Part shown: one piece after another, positions 1 to 13,357 of the stretch
How the letters are laid out: each line of letters starts with the position of its first letter
Numbering within the stretch: position 1 is the first letter of the stretch
NCBI GenBank assembly: GCA_016647705.1
Contig: CM028335.1
Span: forward strand, 37,578,712 to 37,642,711
DNA from: Eucommia ulmoides
Lineage: Eukaryota; Streptophyta; Magnoliopsida; Garryales; Eucommiaceae
Length of the DNA: 64,000 bases
Reading direction: 5' to 3'
Notes under the pieces: model-generated
What the model saw: the letters and a program-made list of their open reading frames with translations, nothing else
The model's database searches: none
What the model was told of the DNA's origin: nothing
Made by a program: the position numbers and the translations under genes

Positions 1-750
1 CGGAGAGGTCCATATTCTTTTCTGTTTTCGATTTCAACAACCAAGGCCAATTGATTGGCATTCGGATCATTGGGTAGAGCAACGACTCTCTCTGGATGAA
101 TGAGGATCAGTGGTGCGGAGGGGGTTCGGCCTTCGGGTGAGGCCTGATAAACATGCCCCTAGTTGGGCTATGCCGACGCTCTATAGGCGAAGGGATGAAG
201 GCCTATCTGAGGTCCGTAGTAGACCAAAACCGCAAAGTTCGGGCCAACATGGTTCAGATTCGGCACTGAGTTCTCCCTTCCAAAGCTTGGAAGATTTCTA
301 TTTGGTGATTCATTGACCTTTTGTATCAGCATGTTAATGGTTTCTTGCATCCGAGCTATCTGGGTCATGTTGGGAGATTTGGGATTGCCTTCGGATGTCA
401 TCTTGGAATGATTTTGGGCCCGACTGTGAGTGAAGATCGGACTTCAGATGGGGGGAACTAAAATTGCTTTTCTAGGAACACTTTTCCTGTCTCATCCTGT
501 TCTTACCACAAGCCCACTTATTAGTCCACGTAAATTTTAGGTAGTCTTAAAATCCATTCATGTTCGAAGTTTTCAGTTCCAATAATGATTGATTAAAACA
601 AATAATGATTTATAAAAATGCTTTCGTAATTCTCATCGGTATTGAAAACTTTGAACTCGTTTAGTTTTTTAAGACTTCCAAAGATATCATCAATCCATCA
701 AATATAAAAAACCCTTCCACGTCTTGTATCATAGAATCCCAAGGGGATAG
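1..750 (-). mobile_element. Ty3/gypsy (Tat-type) gag and leader fragment
   Basis: This is a fossil piece of an LTR retrotransposon cut by the left edge of the window. It aligns by eye with 42100-42900, where the same family is seen more fully: shared stretches include the Pro-rich N-terminal gag region and, further right, the leader up to the motif around 720-750 that matches 42860-42880. Orientation is minus, so the missing 5' LTR would lie to the right, but the match fades out near 750 without an LTR. The reading frame is broken. It is a second, independent copy of the family found at 35495-48008. Confidence 0.75.
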
Positions 751-2433
751 ATTTTGGGCTCAAATGATATCTTAAAGATAATTGAGAGGGGATTAATGTA
801 ATTTAGAAAAAACAATATAAAATAATATATATATAAAAAGTACACTTTACACACACATATATATATGCCTAAAATAATCCATGCCCCTTTTTTTTTTTTT
901 TTTTTTCTCTTTTCTTAGCCGAAATTCACGTCCACGTGTTTGTTTTTCCTTTTTTTTTTTTGGTTCAATCTTATCCATGCTTGTGGATAAGATATATATA
1001 TATATTAAAATAAACTATATTACGCGCTCAATTTATGGGACTAATGATACATACAAATATACATGTATATTTATGTCAAAATATATATAGAGTGGGTTCG
1101 AGAAATATAGTTGGTATAGAAATATCTAATTTGCGAAGAATACAATTTAAAATAAAAATTGTAAATTTTACTAAAACGCTAATTTTTAGTATTTCGTTGA
1201 CTAATTAAATTTTTAACAGTTGATTAATATTTTTCTACAAATTAAATTATCAACATGAAATTTTTGTAATCGTTACTGTAATAATTTTTGTATAATTAAT
1301 ATTAACATAGAAAATAAGGTATATAGTAATTTTGTATATTCAAAATTTGGGAATGGAAAATTGTGCATTTTAGGGTCACGCATTGCATATTAGATTTATT
1401 TTAAATAAATTATTAATTTAGGCCCTATCGTTGTTAGGTTCACAGGCGCCGCCGGCCGTATAGTATTTTGGTGACAGTATTTTTGGTAGCGTGAAAATCG
1501 ATATGAGTGTACTGTCTTCTAGGTAAATTTACAAATTATGTTTCGTATAAATTGTGGAAAATAAATATTTATTAAAATGGATGGTTTTATAACTTATGTG
1601 GATCAAGTAAAATTTTAAACGTGGAAAGTAGTTTTATTATCCGACTATGTCATAGTGTGATCTCGTTAGGAGGGTGTGTCCTGCGGGATGTTGTTGGTCC
1701 TAACATGAGGGCATGTCCTGTAGGACGATAAATTATGACCTGTCAGGAGGGTAAGTCATGTAGGTGGTTGATTATGTTGTTGATATATTCTGACCTGTTA
1801 GGAGAACTAGTCCTGTAGGTGATTGGTTGCGTTGTTGATATATGTGGACCAGTCAGGAGTGCAAATCCTGCGGGTGGCTGCTCCTACCATTGGAGATATT
1901 AAATGGATCTGACACTGATAGTCACTTTAGATGACACAGTTGTACAAGTTACAGTACCATCGTAACTCTCGATCGTGAGGTGAAACAATCCTATGACTAG
2001 TAAGAAATATGAGTGCGGTATTTTATTATATGTCGAAATGTTGGATTGGTTGATTTAGATATATTATCCTATTGCAATGATGACAGTGGAATTTTATTCT
2101 GGTTTGATATGCAATTATATTAAATTGTATTTGGAAAAGTGGTATTTGACAATTATGCTTGATCCATGAAATATTTTTATATTATGAAGACAGTACACCG
2201 ATAAAATATTTGGTTTCAAGTGTCGCAGCTAGAAGTGGGTCCACTACTGGCACTAGGTAGAGTCAGGAGGTGGGGTCATTTTGGAGGGTTGGTCGGCCAT
2301 ATGTGAGTTGGGGAAGGTTCAATTTTTGTAATTTGGTTGTGAATATTTGGGACATGTGTATTCCCAAATTTTGACGTAAGTAAATATATTATATTTTTTT
2401 GTACAAAAAAATGTATAGCGGTGCATGTATATA
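751..2433. other. AT-rich intergenic DNA with degenerate 60 bp repeats
   Basis: No gene is recognisable. Poly-T runs lie at 885-905 and 950-960. From about 1664 to 1885 there are three to four degenerate direct repeats of roughly 60 bp, each built around a 'tcaggagg...tcctg.aggtgg' core followed by 'gttgttgatatat'. Such arrays are common inside plant LTRs, so 1370-2430 may be remnant LTR DNA, but no partner copy is present in the window to prove it. Confidence 0.4.
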
Positions 2434-4563
2434 TGTTGGCTCAGTGGAATACCCAAGAGGGAGGGCGAATTGGGTATAAAAAATTATCAGAATAAAAACT
2501 TCGATAAATCAAATAATTAATTTTATTCCTAAATTAATTATTATTTTTATATCACAGCGGGATAAATTAATCAACTAGGTGCACACACAAACAACAAAAA
2601 TAAACAAATTAATAATGCAGCACACCAAGATATATCTTGGTTCACTAAGCTACTCTTGGCTAGTCCAATCCTCCGAGCCCCATGGAGATTCGCACCCACT
2701 AATACTCAATATCCCTTTAAAGGTAAGAACCAAATCCTCAAATCGATTCTTTTACAGGCTCAGAATCAACCTTTACAAAATCCTTTTCATAGGTTAAGGA
2801 ATAACCTCTACTTTTTACAGGCTCAAGAAAAACCTATCTTTTTACAGGCTAAAGACTAACCTAATTATTTTTATACCTTAGGCTCAAGAATCAAAATCTC
2901 ACAAAATACTCCAACTATCATTTTCCTAGGTAAGAATGGAATCTTTACAAATCACTCAAATCGCAATTCTATTCAGGAATAATCATTACCTTAATCTCTT
3001 TACAGGAAGAGACTTAAACCCAGCTATCCTTGATTAAATACCCCCAACAGTATTTAACCCGTCACATTACTCACCAATACAAAATGATAAGTAGGAAATC
3101 CCACTCAGAGCTTCTACCACCTCAGATAAATAATAACTCAATTAATATTCCAACTAGTGATAAAAAAAAACGTGAGATAGAAACATCTGATTTTAACAAG
3201 ATATGGATAGCAAATTTGAGCACGTAATCAGATTCAAGAAATTGTTTGTAAAAATATTTTCTTCAAAAATCAGAAACAATTTCTAAGATCAATTTCCAAA
3301 CAATAATCAAATAATGCAATGAAATAATATAATTAGAAAGATCTCACCCGGAATTCACAGAAAGAATGATTAGAACGATGTAACTTTAAATCCGATAGCA
3401 GCAAAAATTAACAGCAATTGATCTTCAAGATCGTCTCTCAGAAAAGCTCACAATATCTCAAAATGATGACTCTTATAATAGCTCACAAATGATATGATTT
3501 CTCTCTTGTTTACTGCTTTTTTGATATATGAAATTCGCAGGTTTATTTAAAGGAGTATGAAATCAGTCTTCTAACGGCTAGTTTACATGTGTCATGACAA
3601 TTAATAGCACATATAGACCCCTTATATCATAATAGCTTCATTTTAATTCAATTCATTTAATAATAACTTTCAAATCTCTCAATTAAACCCCCAAAATATT
3701 TCTCAATCTCAATTAATAAGATAGAATCTATTTCAAGTACTAAATTGAGAAATATTAATATTTAATGAACCATATTAATATGATTTAATTAATATATGAA
3801 CTATATCTTAAATATAAAAAATATCCCTGAAATCTCTCTCAAATCCCAACAAAAAATGGCTACTTTTGGATATAATTTCGGATAGAACAGAATCTTGAAA
3901 CAACGCCTCAGGTCAACTGCTCAGTTGACTGCTAAATTCAGGTTGTAGCCAATGAAGTTCATTGGTTGACCTGTCAGTCGACTGCTTGATTCAGAGAGCT
4001 TGTCTTGCTTTCACTAGTCGACCTATCGGTCGACTTATAGTTTCAGAGAGTTCAGTTTCCTTGGTCGGTCGACTTAGAGATACAAGATTTTTCAGCTTCC
4101 ATGTCCGGTCGACTCATCAGTCGACTGCCATCTTTTGGATCTCTTCTCTGAATACATTTTTAACTCATTTTCTTTTACGTTTTCGCCCCTTTAACCATTT
4201 ATTCTTTAAAATTAACTCCACTAATATTCTTATATTTCATTTTAGTCAATCAACAATATTTCTTTTCAAACCACATATAGGAGCAAATAATTTCACTTAA
4301 TCAAAACACACATAATTAATAAAATACATTTTGTGTCATGTGTATTCTTAAATGAGATATTAAGAGTTAAAATTTACCTAGGTTGTTTTCCTTAATTTCT
4401 TCAAACTCTTAATTCTTCAATATCTTCAACTTCATAGTTTAGCATCTATTTAATTTGCATCATCTTCATCACTGGAACTTTAAATAACTGAAATACTCAA
4501 TTAAAACATTAGTTCCACCAAAACATCAATATTTAATTGTTCATCAAAATCTTAGGATTGACA
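2434..4563 (-). repeat. 3' LTR of the SIRE-type element
   Basis: This is a 2130 bp terminal repeat matching 7167-9522 in the same orientation and 45274-47793 in the opposite orientation. It contains a cluster of GTCGAC-centred palindromic motifs at about 3910-4130 and a run of short repeats built on 'ttttacaggct' at about 2750-2850. It starts with TG and ends with CA on the plus strand. Confidence 0.85.
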
Positions 4564-7166
4564 ATCTCCTCCATTTTTTATGATTACAATTAACTTTGAT
4601 ATTTTCTTCAAAATAAAATATAATCGCACTCCCCCTAAATCCGGGGACGGGTTCTTTAACTCATTAAAGTATCATAATGAAGATTTCAATAATGAACAAA
4701 TTAAAAACACTCATTAAAGCAAACATCACTAATTTCTTCCTCTTTTCATAAATAAAAAAAAATACTTAATTAAAGCATTAAAATACTCCCCCTTAATAAA
4801 ACATCACTAATTTCTCCCCCTTTATCATCTTCAAAAACAAATTTAGGAAGGGGGAGGGGGGAGAAACATACATAAACATTACTCTAGACAATCATATAAT
4901 ATACTTGAAAGAGTAAATCTAAAGTAATTAAATCCAGATATTTATATAACTCTTTTAAAAGCACATTGAATTAACTCATAAATTCAACTTTTAAGCACAA
5001 AACATCAATACTATGTGGATCATTTTTATAGATAAATATCGAGTATACTTAATCCAACAAGATCCACACCAAAAACATCTTTCTGATCATGCAATATTCC
5101 TCTATCAAATTGTAAATGAATAATATTCATGCATAGGTGAATAATCATAACATTTCAGCAATATAGCATGATATTAATTTTTCACAAGCATATTAACTCT
5201 TTTGATTTTTCAACAAAACTCGTCCTTCAATATAAGCATGACATAATATTACCCCTCTTATAAACACTTCTCCCCATATATAATTGTAAACAAGTCAATT
5301 CATGCTTAGGAGAATAAATTTGAGGCAATCAAAATCTTTCAACAATGTAGCATGCAATCCTATAATTATCAGTTAAGTCCACATGCCTTACTCATGATAC
5401 CAAAACAATATCTTCTTTTTATAGAAATAAAACATATCTTCTTTAACACACTAAGATAAGAAGCATTTCTCAAGCATTTTATCAATCATAAATCTAGTGT
5501 ATGCATAAATACAGATAAGTGCATATTTCTCTCATAAAATCTCATTTCTCTTTTAGAATAATAATAATCGTTTATAAATCAGTAGACATGTAACATAAGA
5601 ACATATTATCATGCATTAAGAAGCATGAAGACTCAACTCAATTCAACTTATTTGTATAAAATATGTATTCATTAATAAGAGCACATTATACAAATAATCT
5701 TACTAAAATGCATATGTAACAAATAATTAGCATTATTTAGTGAGATCACAAACATTCGATTAATCTTTAAAATCACAAAATATGCTTTAAAATAAACATA
5801 TGATCACTACTCAATATAAACATATAAAGATATGTTAATACCCCTTAACTAAATGTGATTCTCATAATCACCAAATAATGTTTCTAAAACAATAAGTAAA
5901 CACATAATTGAAAATAGGTCTTAGAAACTATCACAACTTACCTATTTGGTAAGTCGGGACTCTCCCTCTTTAAAATATTTAATAAATTTAAAATGCGAAG
6001 GGTTAGGAGTACATTTTCTATCTTTTGGGGTGACTTTACTTTTTACCTTATTTGAGCTCATAATTGATTTAGGTGCGCAATTCTTCTTGGCTAGATCGTA
6101 TCATCTCTTCCTTTGATTTTCGCCATTTGACTCATTGATGATTCCCTTTGTATGTCGCTTGTGGTTTTCTGGTGATATCTAATCTTGGCTTTGGTACAAC
6201 TTTTCTCTTAGCACATATCTCTTGTGATTTCTTTACAACTTCACCTCTCGTCTTTGGTGCATCTTTTCGCTTTGCACATGTCGCTTGTGGATCTTTGATA
6301 ACTTCTTGCTTTGGCTTTGATATAAACTCTTTAACTGTTCCTTTAGGTCCACTTATGATATTTTATAATTCTGCACAAGACATTTCAACAATTTTCTTCG
6401 GTATCCATTTCAGTTTTTATCTGTCCTTGTTAGACATAGACTTAGGGTTCTGAAACGGACATGATACTTTTAAATGCCCAACCCTATTGCAATAATAACA
6501 TCTCAACTCTGATTTATCATAGAAAGCACGAGATGTAAAATATAAATAATTTTTAACAATAGAAGCATAACTATCACTGGCTTGTAATGAAAGATGAGAC
6601 GATGAAGCATATCAATTTTTCCTAAAAAAATCATTTTCAGAATCTCTCGAAATAGACTTAAGGTCGGATTTTGATTTTTCAAAATTTTTCTTAAGTAAAT
6701 CGATTTTAGAAACAAGATGTGACCTTTGCTTCAAAATTATATCAAAATTATTTTTTAAAACTCTGTTTTCATTTTCAAGAGAATCTACTTTAAAGAGTAA
6801 ATTATTAATTTAAAAAACAACGTCCGAAAACTCTTTTGAATCACAATAATCATCCAAATGCATTTTAGATTTTCAAACATTTTTTCCACCATTTTCAAAA
6901 GAATGGATTTTTCTTTTTAAACTCAAGCTCTCTTTAGTAAAAAATAGAGTGAAAGAAAGTAATTTTTTCATAACAATATGGACATTTTCATTAACATCAT
7001 CTCCATCACTACCACACAAATCACAAGAATCATAAACCACATTATCATATAAGAATCTATTACCATCAAGAAAAGATACACAAAAAATATTATCCATGGT
7101 GTGTGCATGTGACCGGTTTAGTTAGGATGTTAAGCCTAACGAGCTAAAACCAGATCTGATATCAAT
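4564..7166 (-). mobile_element. SIRE-type interior with gag remnant
   Basis: The right part, about 6430-7097 on the minus strand, is gag-like. It carries an open stretch beginning near 7097 and a CCHC zinc knuckle near 6450-6510 that reads CYYCNRVGHLKVSC. The left part, 4564 to about 6000, is AT-rich and shows no conserved pol domain on either strand. It may be the remains of a non-coding spacer, as in large derivative elements that keep LTRs and gag but borrow pol from relatives. The frame is broken. Confidence 0.6.
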
Positions 7167-9295
7167 TGTTGACCCAATGGAATACCCAAGAGAGGAGGTG
7201 AATTAGGTAATAAAAATTATCAGAATAAAAATTTCAATAAATCAAATAATTAATTTTATTCCTAAATTAATTATTATCTTTATATCATAGCGGAATAAAT
7301 TAATCAACTAGGTGTACACACAAACAACAAATATAAACAAATTAATAATGCAGCACACCAAGATATATTCTGGTTTACCAAGCTACTCTTGGCTAGTCCA
7401 GTCCTTCGAGCTCCACGGAGATTCGCACCCACTAATACTCAAGATCTCTTTAAAGGTAGGAACTAAACCCTCACACCGGTTCTTTTACAGGCTCAGAATT
7501 AACCTTTACAAAATCTTTTTCCTAAGTTAAGGAATAATCTCTACTTTTTACAGGCTTAAGAAAAACCTATCTTTTTACAGGCTAAAGACTAACCTAATTC
7601 TTTTTATACCTTAGGCTCAAGAATCAAAATCTCACAAAATACTTCAACTATCATTTTCCTAGGTAAGGATGAAACCTTTACAAATCACTCAAATCGCAAT
7701 TATATCTAGGAATAATCACTACCTCAATCTTTTTACAGGAAGAGACTGAAACCCAGCTACCCTTGATTAAATACCCCCAACAGTATTTAACCCGTCACAC
7801 TACTCACCAATACAAAATGATACGTAGGAAATCTCACTTGGAGCTTCTACCATCTTAGATAAATAATAACTCAATTAATATCCCAACTAGTGATAAAAAA
7901 ACGTGAGATAGAAAAATATGATTTTAACAAGATATGGGTAGCAAATGTGAGCACGTAATCAGATTCAAGAAATTATTTGTAAAAATATTTTCTTAAAAAA
8001 TCAGAAACAATTTTTAAGATCAATTTTCTAACAATAATCAAATAATACAATGAAAGAATATAATTGGAAAGATCTCACCCGAAATCCACAGAAAGAATTA
8101 TTAGAACGATATAACTTTAAATTCGGTAACAGCAAAAATTAACAACAGTTGATCTTCAAGATCGTCTTTCAGAAAAACTCACAATATCTTAGAATGATGA
8201 CTCTTATAATAACTCACAAATGATATGATATGATTTATCTCTTGTTCACTGCTTTTTTGATATATGAAATTCGCAGGTCTATTTAAAGGAGTATGAAATC
8301 AGCCTTCTAACGGCTAGTTTACATGTGTAATGACAATTAATAGCACATATAAACCCCTTATATCATAATAGCTTCATTTTAGTTCAATTCATTTAATAAC
8401 AACTTTCAAATCTCTCAATTAAACTTCCAAAGTATTTCTCAATCTCAATTAATAAGAATAGAATCTATTTCAAGTACTAAATTGATAAATATTAATATTT
8501 AATGAACCATATTAATAGGATTTAATTAATATATGAACCATATCTTAAATGTAGAAAATATCCTCGAAATCTCTCTCAAATCCCAACAAAAAACGGTTAC
8601 TTTTGGATATAATTTTGGATAGAACAGAATCCTGAAACAGTGCCTCAGGTCGACTGCCCAGTCGACTGCCAAATTCAGGTTGTAGCCAATGAAGTTCATC
8701 GGTCGACCTGTCGGTCGACTGCTTGATTTAGAGAGTTTGTCTTGTTTTCACCAGTCGACCTATAGGTCGACTTGTAATTTCAGAGAGTTTAGCTTCCTTG
8801 GTCGGTTGACCTGTCGGTCGACTTAGAGATACAGGATCTTTCAACTTCCTTGTCCGGTCGACTCACCAGTTGACTGCCATATTCTGGATCTCTTCTCTAA
8901 ATACGTTTTTAACTCATTTTCTTTTACGTTTTTGCCCCTTTAAACATTTATTCTTTAAAATTAACTCCATTAATATTCTTGTATTTAATTTTAGTCAATC
9001 AAAAATATTTCTTTTCAAACCACATATAGGAGCAAATAATTTCACTTAATCAAAAGACACATAATTAATAAAATACATTTGGTGCTATGTGTGTGTTCCT
9101 AAATGGGATATTAAGAGTTGAAATTTACCTGAGTTGTTTTCTCTAATTTTTTCAAACTCTTAATTCTTCAATATCTTCAACTTTATGGTTTAGCATCCAT
9201 TTAATTTGCATCATCTTCATCATTTGAACTTTAAATAACTGAAACACTCAATTAAAACATTAGTTCTCCCAAAACATCAATACTTAATTGTTCAT

Positions 9296-9369
<74 letters not shown>

Positions 9370-9522
9370 ATTGGTCAAGTGACGTCAAGTCGGTGTCACG
9401 TCCGACCTCGGGCGATGGGGGCCAGTGGAGAGGTGTGACATTTAGTATAGAACCACTAAATAAAAATATTAGTTCCACAAAATATCAATGTTTAATTGTT
9501 CATCAAAACATTAGGTTCATCA
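7167..9522 (-). repeat. 5' LTR of the SIRE-type element, disrupted near its outer end
   Basis: It follows the other LTR closely up to about 9299. A (TA)n run and about 85 bp of unrelated GC-richer sequence then intervene, and at about 9450-9522 the last 70 bases of the LTR appear again in a diverged form ending in CA. The GTCGAC-type palindrome cluster is at about 8645-8875. Confidence 0.75.
9299..9363. repeat. (TA)n microsatellite, about 64 bp
   Basis: An uninterrupted TA dinucleotide run of about 32 units sits inside the outer end of the SIRE-type 5' LTR. Runs of this length are highly mutable and can fold back on themselves. Confidence 0.97.
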
Positions 9523-11492
9523 CTTTCCATCTCCCATCGCCACCAAATATTTAGGCCCTGGTTATTCACTTCAATTATTTAAACATATTATTGGTTTTTT
9601 GTTTGGATATGTACTATTTTGTGCAATAATACTACACTTGGATATGTACTTCTTTTCTATATATCTATCTTCATTATACTATCTATTTATCTTTGTGATG
9701 TATCCATTATCATGTTAATATTACATCTTGGTATTCATGTGCGTTATGTTGGTATTCATTGTGACCTATTAGTCTTGATTGCCCACATCTAACACACACA
9801 CACACACACACTCTTTTTGAGATGACAAAGGGGATATATTAGTGATTTGATGAGATTAATGGTCATATCATTCTTGTTTAGTTTAAATACTTGTCCTCGT
9901 TGTCATACTCATGTTATGTACTTAAAGGTTATGCTTATACGATTATGCTATATGCTTTATCCCTCATATTTCCCTTTTCACAAATAATTGTCAAAAAACA
10001 TCATTCCCATAGTAAATGAGTGTCTTGGTGCTATAGAAATTGAAAAAACAATCAAATATGTTGTCATCATAGAAAAAATGGGAGATTGTTAACCCCAAGG
10101 TGTGAATCCCAGAAAGTAGACTTTGATGACAACGAATTTACTATCGTTGTTTAGTGTGTTAGAATAGGTGAAATCCATATCAATGACACCACAACGAATG
10201 ACGAAGAACAAGGAATGATAAAGAATCAATGATGAATAAGATGAATAGAATAATGGTGAATCAACTAGAATGATGAGTAAAAGAACGAAGAAGGAATTAT
10301 TGAAGCTCGAACAGTGGGAAAATTTAAGACTCAAAACGATCCAATGATCAAGGCCAAAATTACAAACTATAAAAGACTCAAGAGGCTTGGAAAGGTTTAA
10401 AACAAACACAATGTATATCAAAGATAAGGTAAACTCCTTCCCTAATCTTTCAATACACATTGACTCAACCACGACAAAACACATATTATACTTGCATCAT
10501 TATGTGATAAATGTGTGTTTCATTGGCTTATAGAATGTGTACTTAAAGACCAAAGACAAATTGAAAATAGTTGAAAATAGGCTTATAATGATAAACAACT
10601 TAAACTAGTGGACAGTATCCTATAACCGGTCAATCAATCCAGCTAATTACCTATAATTAATAAGAAATATCCTTAACTGGTTGATCGAAATTGTGAGTTA
10701 ATCAATCGATATGGCCAATGGATTAAAGTAGCCTTAGTCGATCAACCGATAGGATTATACCAATCAATCTATTATTGTGGTAAGTGTTAAACCAATTAAG
10801 TTCTGAACAATTGATCCCTATAAGGAGTTAACTGATTACACTAGTGGGTTGTCTAGAACACCATATCAAGAACATCGGTCAACTCATTATTAAAATTGGT
10901 CAACCAATTTAAAGGGTTGTTTTGATATAGCAAAAACATAAATTTGAGCTTGAATTGAACATCATGTTGATTCAAATAAGTTTAGATCTTTAATTAAATA
11001 TTTTATCTTTTATTTGAATCAATTATTATTTTTTAATTAAGAGAAAAGATTAAGGGGCAAATAGTAGAAAATAAACTTTCTATTTTTCGGCCAGAAAATG
11101 AGCCTTTTTATTTACTACTTGTCTCCCAGTAATAAATTGCTCAAATTGGGATGAATTGGAACGTTGTAAATATTAGATATCATCATATTTGTTATCCCTA
11201 ACATTCATACCATTGATATACAGCAGATCATTCTAAATTGCTCATATTAGTGACCTCTATAAGAGTGCATTGTACTCCTCTATTGAACACAAGAAACTCG
11301 AGAAATAAATCATGAAGTTCCTCTATTATATCAGACTTTGTGTATTCCCTGATACTTAGATTAGTGTGTATATCAATCCTTGATCTTAATCGAGTGAAAT
11401 AAAGTTACAATACCACTATATTGTTCAAAAGAGTTAGATTTTGAGATATTCACTGTAGTGATCCATTCTTAGATATCATTATATATTAATTA
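9523..11492 (+). mobile_element. Ty1/copia (SIRE-like) 3' end with start of 3' LTR
   Basis: Around 10060-10086 the plus strand shows a purine-rich tract of the 'catcatagaaaaaatgggagat' type directly followed at 10087 by TGTTAACCCCAAGG, the arrangement at the 3' LTR start of SIRE-like copia elements. The LTR-like DNA holds repeated 'ggtcaacc / gatcaacc' motifs at 10630-10920 that resemble the GTCGAC clusters of the other SIRE-type LTRs. It is interrupted at 11493 by a Mutator-like element. The LTR end on the far side could not be placed. No coding domain is intact. Confidence 0.5.
9792..9811. repeat. (CA)n microsatellite
   Basis: This is a short, uninterrupted CA dinucleotide run of about ten units in copia-like DNA. 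Confidence 0.95.
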
Positions 11493-13346
11493 GGTTAATA
11501 CCACTTACATCCCCTCAACTTTTGACCAAACCCATGGGAATCCCCTCAACTTTCAAAACTATATGGGACACCCTTTGAACTATTTGATCAGAGAATATCT
11601 AAACCCCCAAGTCATTTTTGATTCCGAAAATGCCCTCTGAAAAGTCAATTTTTAATTTTTGACCATGTTGACCAAGTAAAAAGACTATATTACCCTTGTA
11701 TTAAAAAATATAATGGTTCAAAATAAAACTTCATAAAACATTTAGGGTACATATTGTAATTAAAGCCCTTGAGTTTTCTTCATCATTTTCATCTTCCCCA
11801 AATCCCCACCACTACCACATCTTCCCCAAATCCACCACTACCACATCTTCCCCAAATCCACCACTACCACATCTTCCCCAAATCCAACTCAATGGAATCA
11901 ATATCTTAAATTACATGATAGCCCTTGTAATTAAGTCCTTGAAAATTGAGAACAAAAACAGAAATAAGTGATAATAAATTGAAATTAGAGAACAAAAAGT
12001 TGGGAATAGAAATAGAAAATTGAGAACAAAAAATTGAGAACAGAACTAGAAAATTGAGAACAAAAAATTGAGAACAGAACTAGAAAATTGAGAACATAAA
12101 CCGAAAATTGAGAACAAAAACAGAAAATTAGAGAACAAGGAATTAAGAACAAAAATATAAAATTAGAGAACGGAAAATTGAGAATAAAAACATAAAATTA
12201 GATAATAGAAAATTGAGAACGGAAACCGAAAATTGAGAATAAAAACAGAAAATTGAAAACAAAAACACAAAATTGAGAACATAAACTGAAAATTGAGAAC
12301 AAAAAATAGAAAATTAGAGAACGGAAAATTAAACAAGAAAACTGAAAATTGAGAATAAAAACAGAAATTAAATAATAGAAACTGAAAATTGAGAACAAAA
12401 ATAGAAATTAGATAACAAAAACTTAAAATTGAGTTGAATAGTAAAATATAATAAAATGAGGAAAGAAATAGAATAGTGAAATATAATAAAATTTTATTAT
12501 AACCAACCAAAAAGAGAATGGAATAATAATTTTATAAGGACAAAATAGAAATTTTACTATATTTCACTATTCTATTATTTATTTTATTCCATACCAACCA
12601 AACAAAAGAATGAAATAGTGATTTCATTCACAATTCCATTCCATTCATTCTCTCATTCCATTACTTCTTCCATTCCATTCTACCCTCATTCCATTCCATC
12701 CAACTAAACATGCCATTAGGGTTTTCAAAATGCTATTCGAATCCCAAAAAAAATCAACTAACTGCGACGAATTCGTCGTCCTCATCGTCTTCTCCCTTAT
12801 CCTTACTTTCCAATTTGTTGATCAATTGATATAGATTCCAGGAGAAATGCATGAATGCCTCTTCAGCGATTGTCAGAATCTACAAATTGAGCAAGGATCC
12901 ATAGCGATGGCGTTAAACCCAAAAAATCGGTGGTGTTTGGTGGTGTTGTTTTGTTCGATGGTAGTGTTGTGATGTTTGGTTTTTCGGTGGTGCTATGATG
13001 TTTGGTTCGACGATGGTGGAGATGGTGGTGTTGTTTTGTTCAATGGTAGTGTTGTGATGTTTGGTTCGTCAGTGGTGCAGAGAAACAAAGGAGGAGAGCA
13101 GAGAAACAAAGGAAGAGAGAGGAGCACAAAAAAAAAAAAAAAAAAAGGGCGAAGGGAAGCTTGGTAATTGCACATCTCATGTTTTTTTTTTTATAATTTT
13201 TCTGTTTTGTTTTATGTCAGGTTTAGTAAGGGCATGGTCCATTCATTAAAAAAAACTCCGACAGGGAGTCGCCGTGGTAGTTTTGAAAGTTAGGGGGTGT
13301 ATGTAAAATTTCACTATAGTTGAGGGGGTCTAGGTGGTATTAACCC
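11493..13346. mobile_element. Mutator-like non-autonomous element, about 1.85 kb
   Basis: The ends are inverted copies for about 70-80 bases. The left end starts GGTTAATACCACTTACATCC; the right end, reverse-complemented, starts GGGTTAATACCACCTAGACC. Both continue with matching 'cccctcaactttcaaaact' stretches. An 11 bp direct repeat, tatattaatta, flanks it (11482-11492 and 13347-13357), in the size range of Mutator-like target duplications. The interior has no transposase. It holds tandem copies of a 'ccaccactaccacatcttccccaaat' unit (about 11805-11885), an A-rich minisatellite and MITE-like AT-rich DNA. Confidence 0.72.
11940..12430. repeat. A-rich minisatellite ('gaaaattgagaacaaaaac' unit)
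   Basis: About 20 or more imperfect copies of a roughly 19-22 bp unit with the core aaaattgagaac run through this stretch. On the minus strand it yields Phe/Ser/Leu-rich open frames that are products of the repeat rather than genes. A related motif, 'aaatctgagaacaaaaaa', recurs near 17230-17420. Confidence 0.85.
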
Positions 13347-13357
13347 TATATTAATTA

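Larger units (their letters stand above)
2434..9522 (-). mobile_element. SIRE-type Ty1/copia LTR element, gag-only, fossil
   Basis: Two direct repeats (2434-4563 and 7167-9522) read from TG to CA and enclose about 2.6 kb. In minus orientation the LTR starts TGTCAATCCTAAG. Next to the right-hand LTR, at 7152-7164, is a sequence close to the complement of initiator tRNA-Met (TGATATCAGATCT against the usual TGGTATCAGAGC). Next to the left-hand LTR (4564-4580) is a purine tract on the minus strand. These place the 5' LTR on the right. The interior shows only a gag region; no protease, integrase or reverse transcriptase could be recognised, and 2.6 kb is far too short for the usual SIRE gag-pol. 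The element is broken in several places. By eye the LTRs differ at roughly one base in 15-20, suggesting moderate age. Confidence 0.82.

Noticed and set aside
9284-9554. Tyr-Ile repeat open frames on both strands
   Set aside because: They are translations of the (TA)n microsatellite.
12163-12510. Phe/Leu/Ser-rich open frame on the minus strand
   Set aside because: It is a by-product of the aaaattgagaac minisatellite inside the Mutator-like element.
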